A stretch of DNA of 64,000 nucleotides, taken from assembly GCA_017527625.1 (NCBI GenBank), contig JAFXPV010000007.1:43181-107180 (forward strand), in the 5' to 3' direction. Below the pieces are notes generated by a model. It was not told the DNA's origin, ran no database searches, and saw only the letters and a list, made by a program, of their open reading frames with translations. Both the position numbers and the translations under genes were made by a program. The DNA comes from Bacteroidales bacterium. GTDB taxonomy: Bacteria; Bacteroidota; Bacteroidia; Bacteroidales; UBA932. Of the stretch, positions 63,096 to 64,000 are shown in pieces. Each line of letters opens with the position of its first letter. The first letter of the stretch is position 1.

Positions 63096-63551
63096 TTATC
63101 TAGCGCCATACATAATCTTCAAAGCCGAGCAGCGACGAAGCTCTTGCTTGATGTCGGTGATGATACCCATACGGGTGTCCTCGTCAGCTTTGATTGATAC
63201 GGTCATAAACGGGCGGTCTGACTCGCTCAGGTTCTCACGCTCTGCAGCGATGAAGTCACGGATCTCATCGATGGTGCGGAATGAGTCGTTGAGCTGGATA
63301 CGGCTGTCAGTACCATATTTAGCCTGATACTGGTTCAGCGGGGTACCCACATAGATGTAAGAAGCCAGATCTTTTCTTTCGAGCTTGATGATCTCTGATG
63401 CCTGGGGCAGGGTAACTTTCACCATACGGTCGGTCTGACGCATACTGGTTGACACCATAAAGAACATCAGGATCATAAATACGATATCAGGAAGGGACGC
63501 CGTGCTGATAGCAGGAAGTCCGCCTTTGCCTTTTCTAGAGAATTTTGCCAT
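63096..63551 (-). CDS. ExbD/TolR biopolymer transport protein, first copy
   Basis: 151 residues with one N-terminal span (LPDIVFMILMFFMVSTSM) carrying the conserved Asp22 of the proton channel. Periplasmic domain follows (SRIQLNDSFRTIDEIRDFIA, VSIKADEDTRMGIITDIKQE). Inner-membrane energy module for TonB. Starts 11 bases after the second ExbD gene. Confidence 0.92.
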   Translation of the reverse strand: MAKFSRKGKGGLPAISTASLPDIVFMILMFFMVSTSMRQTDRMVKVTLPQASEIIKLERKDLASYIYVGTPLNQYQAKYGTDSRIQLNDSFRTIDEIRDFIAAERENLSESDRPFMTVSIKADEDTRMGIITDIKQELRRCSALKIMYGAR

Positions 63552-63562
63552 ACTGATACTCC

Positions 63563-64000
63563 TTATTTTTTAGTAACATCCTTAGGCTCTGCTTCTGAGA
63601 TGTTCTGCGGGATGCAGTCACGGCAGATCTGCTGCTGCTCTTCGCTGAGCTTGACATATTTCTTGCCGAAGTTCTGCATAGCGAAGTTGTCGCGGATTTC
63701 GTTGACGGCACGTACGAGTTCGTTCTGAACTTCGATGTACTTGCTGTAAGTAGTACCACGGTCGTTCTGCAGAGAAATCACACCCTTTGAAACAGGATAC
63801 TGTCCAAAGCCTTCGATATCCTTGATTTCCTTCTCGGGAAGGTTCGGGTCATCGGTGGGGTTGGTAAGGAATTCAACTATCTTATCTTTCAGCTGGCTGA
63901 TATCTATTGCCTCGTTACCTGCGAAGATACGGTCGTTCATATTGATTCTCACAATGATGATGTTACGACGGTTGACTTTCTGGTCCTCAACTTTCTGATC
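63563..64000 (-). CDS. ExbD/TolR-like protein, second copy, 5' end beyond the window
   Basis: The frame is open to the right edge, reading DQKVEDQKVNRRNIIIVRIN and then the start-labelled GTG at 63952 which is really a valine. Matches the periplasmic half of Bacteroidota ExbD proteins (NDRIFAGNEAIDISQLKDKI, GVISLQNDRGTTYSKYIEVQ) with a polar tail ending EAEPKDVTKK. The N-terminal span is off the window. Transcribed before the other ExbD. Confidence 0.88.
   Translation of the reverse strand, partial: DQKVEDQKVNRRNIIIVRINMNDRIFAGNEAIDISQLKDKIVEFLTNPTDDPNLPEKEIKDIEGFGQYPVSKGVISLQNDRGTTYSKYIEVQNELVRAVNEIRDNFAMQNFGKKYVKLSEEQQQICRDCIPQNISEAEPKDVTKK

Overview
The window is a chromosomal segment from a GC-rich member of the Bacteroidota, most likely order Bacteroidales. 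Support comes from promoters with a TAnnTTTG-type -7 box, absence of Shine-Dalgarno sequences, many SPII lipoproteins, and lineage-typical genes: a DUF2795 protein, a histone H1-like protein, C10 protease, DUF3244, clostripain and S41 lipoproteins, and the pol III delta / HsdR_N pair. Genus cannot be fixed from the sequence. CATG is almost absent: my by-eye scan finds one site (21414) outside 44.5-49.5 kb, although every codon combination that would create it has simple synonyms.

Layout. 0-5.5 kb: aldo/keto reductase and a small hemicellulose locus (GH43 arabinanase-like, a secreted beta-sandwich protein, a beta-helix remnant, GH10 xylanase lipoprotein). 5.5-9.4 kb: DUF2795, PduO-type adenosyltransferase, folE, trkA, and two overlapping AraC-type genes. 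9.4-15.2 kb: a tight operon of a predicted outer-membrane barrel plus three paralogous lipoproteins, each with five ~54-residue helical repeats; this is the best candidate for an undescribed surface system. 15.3-25 kb: YitT protein, leuS, M28 peptidase fused to a TonB C-terminal domain, histone H1-like protein (58 aa), S41 peptidase, FtsB/DivIC-like protein, CPBP protease, manA, S4 protein, pth. 25-42.5 kb: rplY, clostripain lipoprotein, MBL hydrolase, RsmI-family methylase, folB, mtaB, holA, HsdR_N protein, cca, histidine phosphatase, M6 protease pair, a three-gene lipid glycosylation cluster, alr and purB.

42.5-50 kb is a visibly AT-richer accessory island: two lipoproteins, a serpin, a C10 (streptopain-like) protease, a DUF3244 protein and a TPR-transmembrane-HTH regulator, with intergenic repeats and a perfect 38-bp palindrome. 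CATG returns to ordinary frequency here (16 sites seen between 44516 and 49461), which argues for recent import. A protease, a protease inhibitor and a membrane-bound regulator next to each other suggest a secreted proteolysis module.

50-64 kb returns to core genes: yraN, wbqC, lpxA, lpxC (not fused to FabZ) and lpxD on the minus strand; rimP-nusA-infB-asnS-udk and a TonB-domain protein on the plus strand; tRNA-Glu(CTC) next to gltX; and two ExbD genes, the last cut by the window edge.
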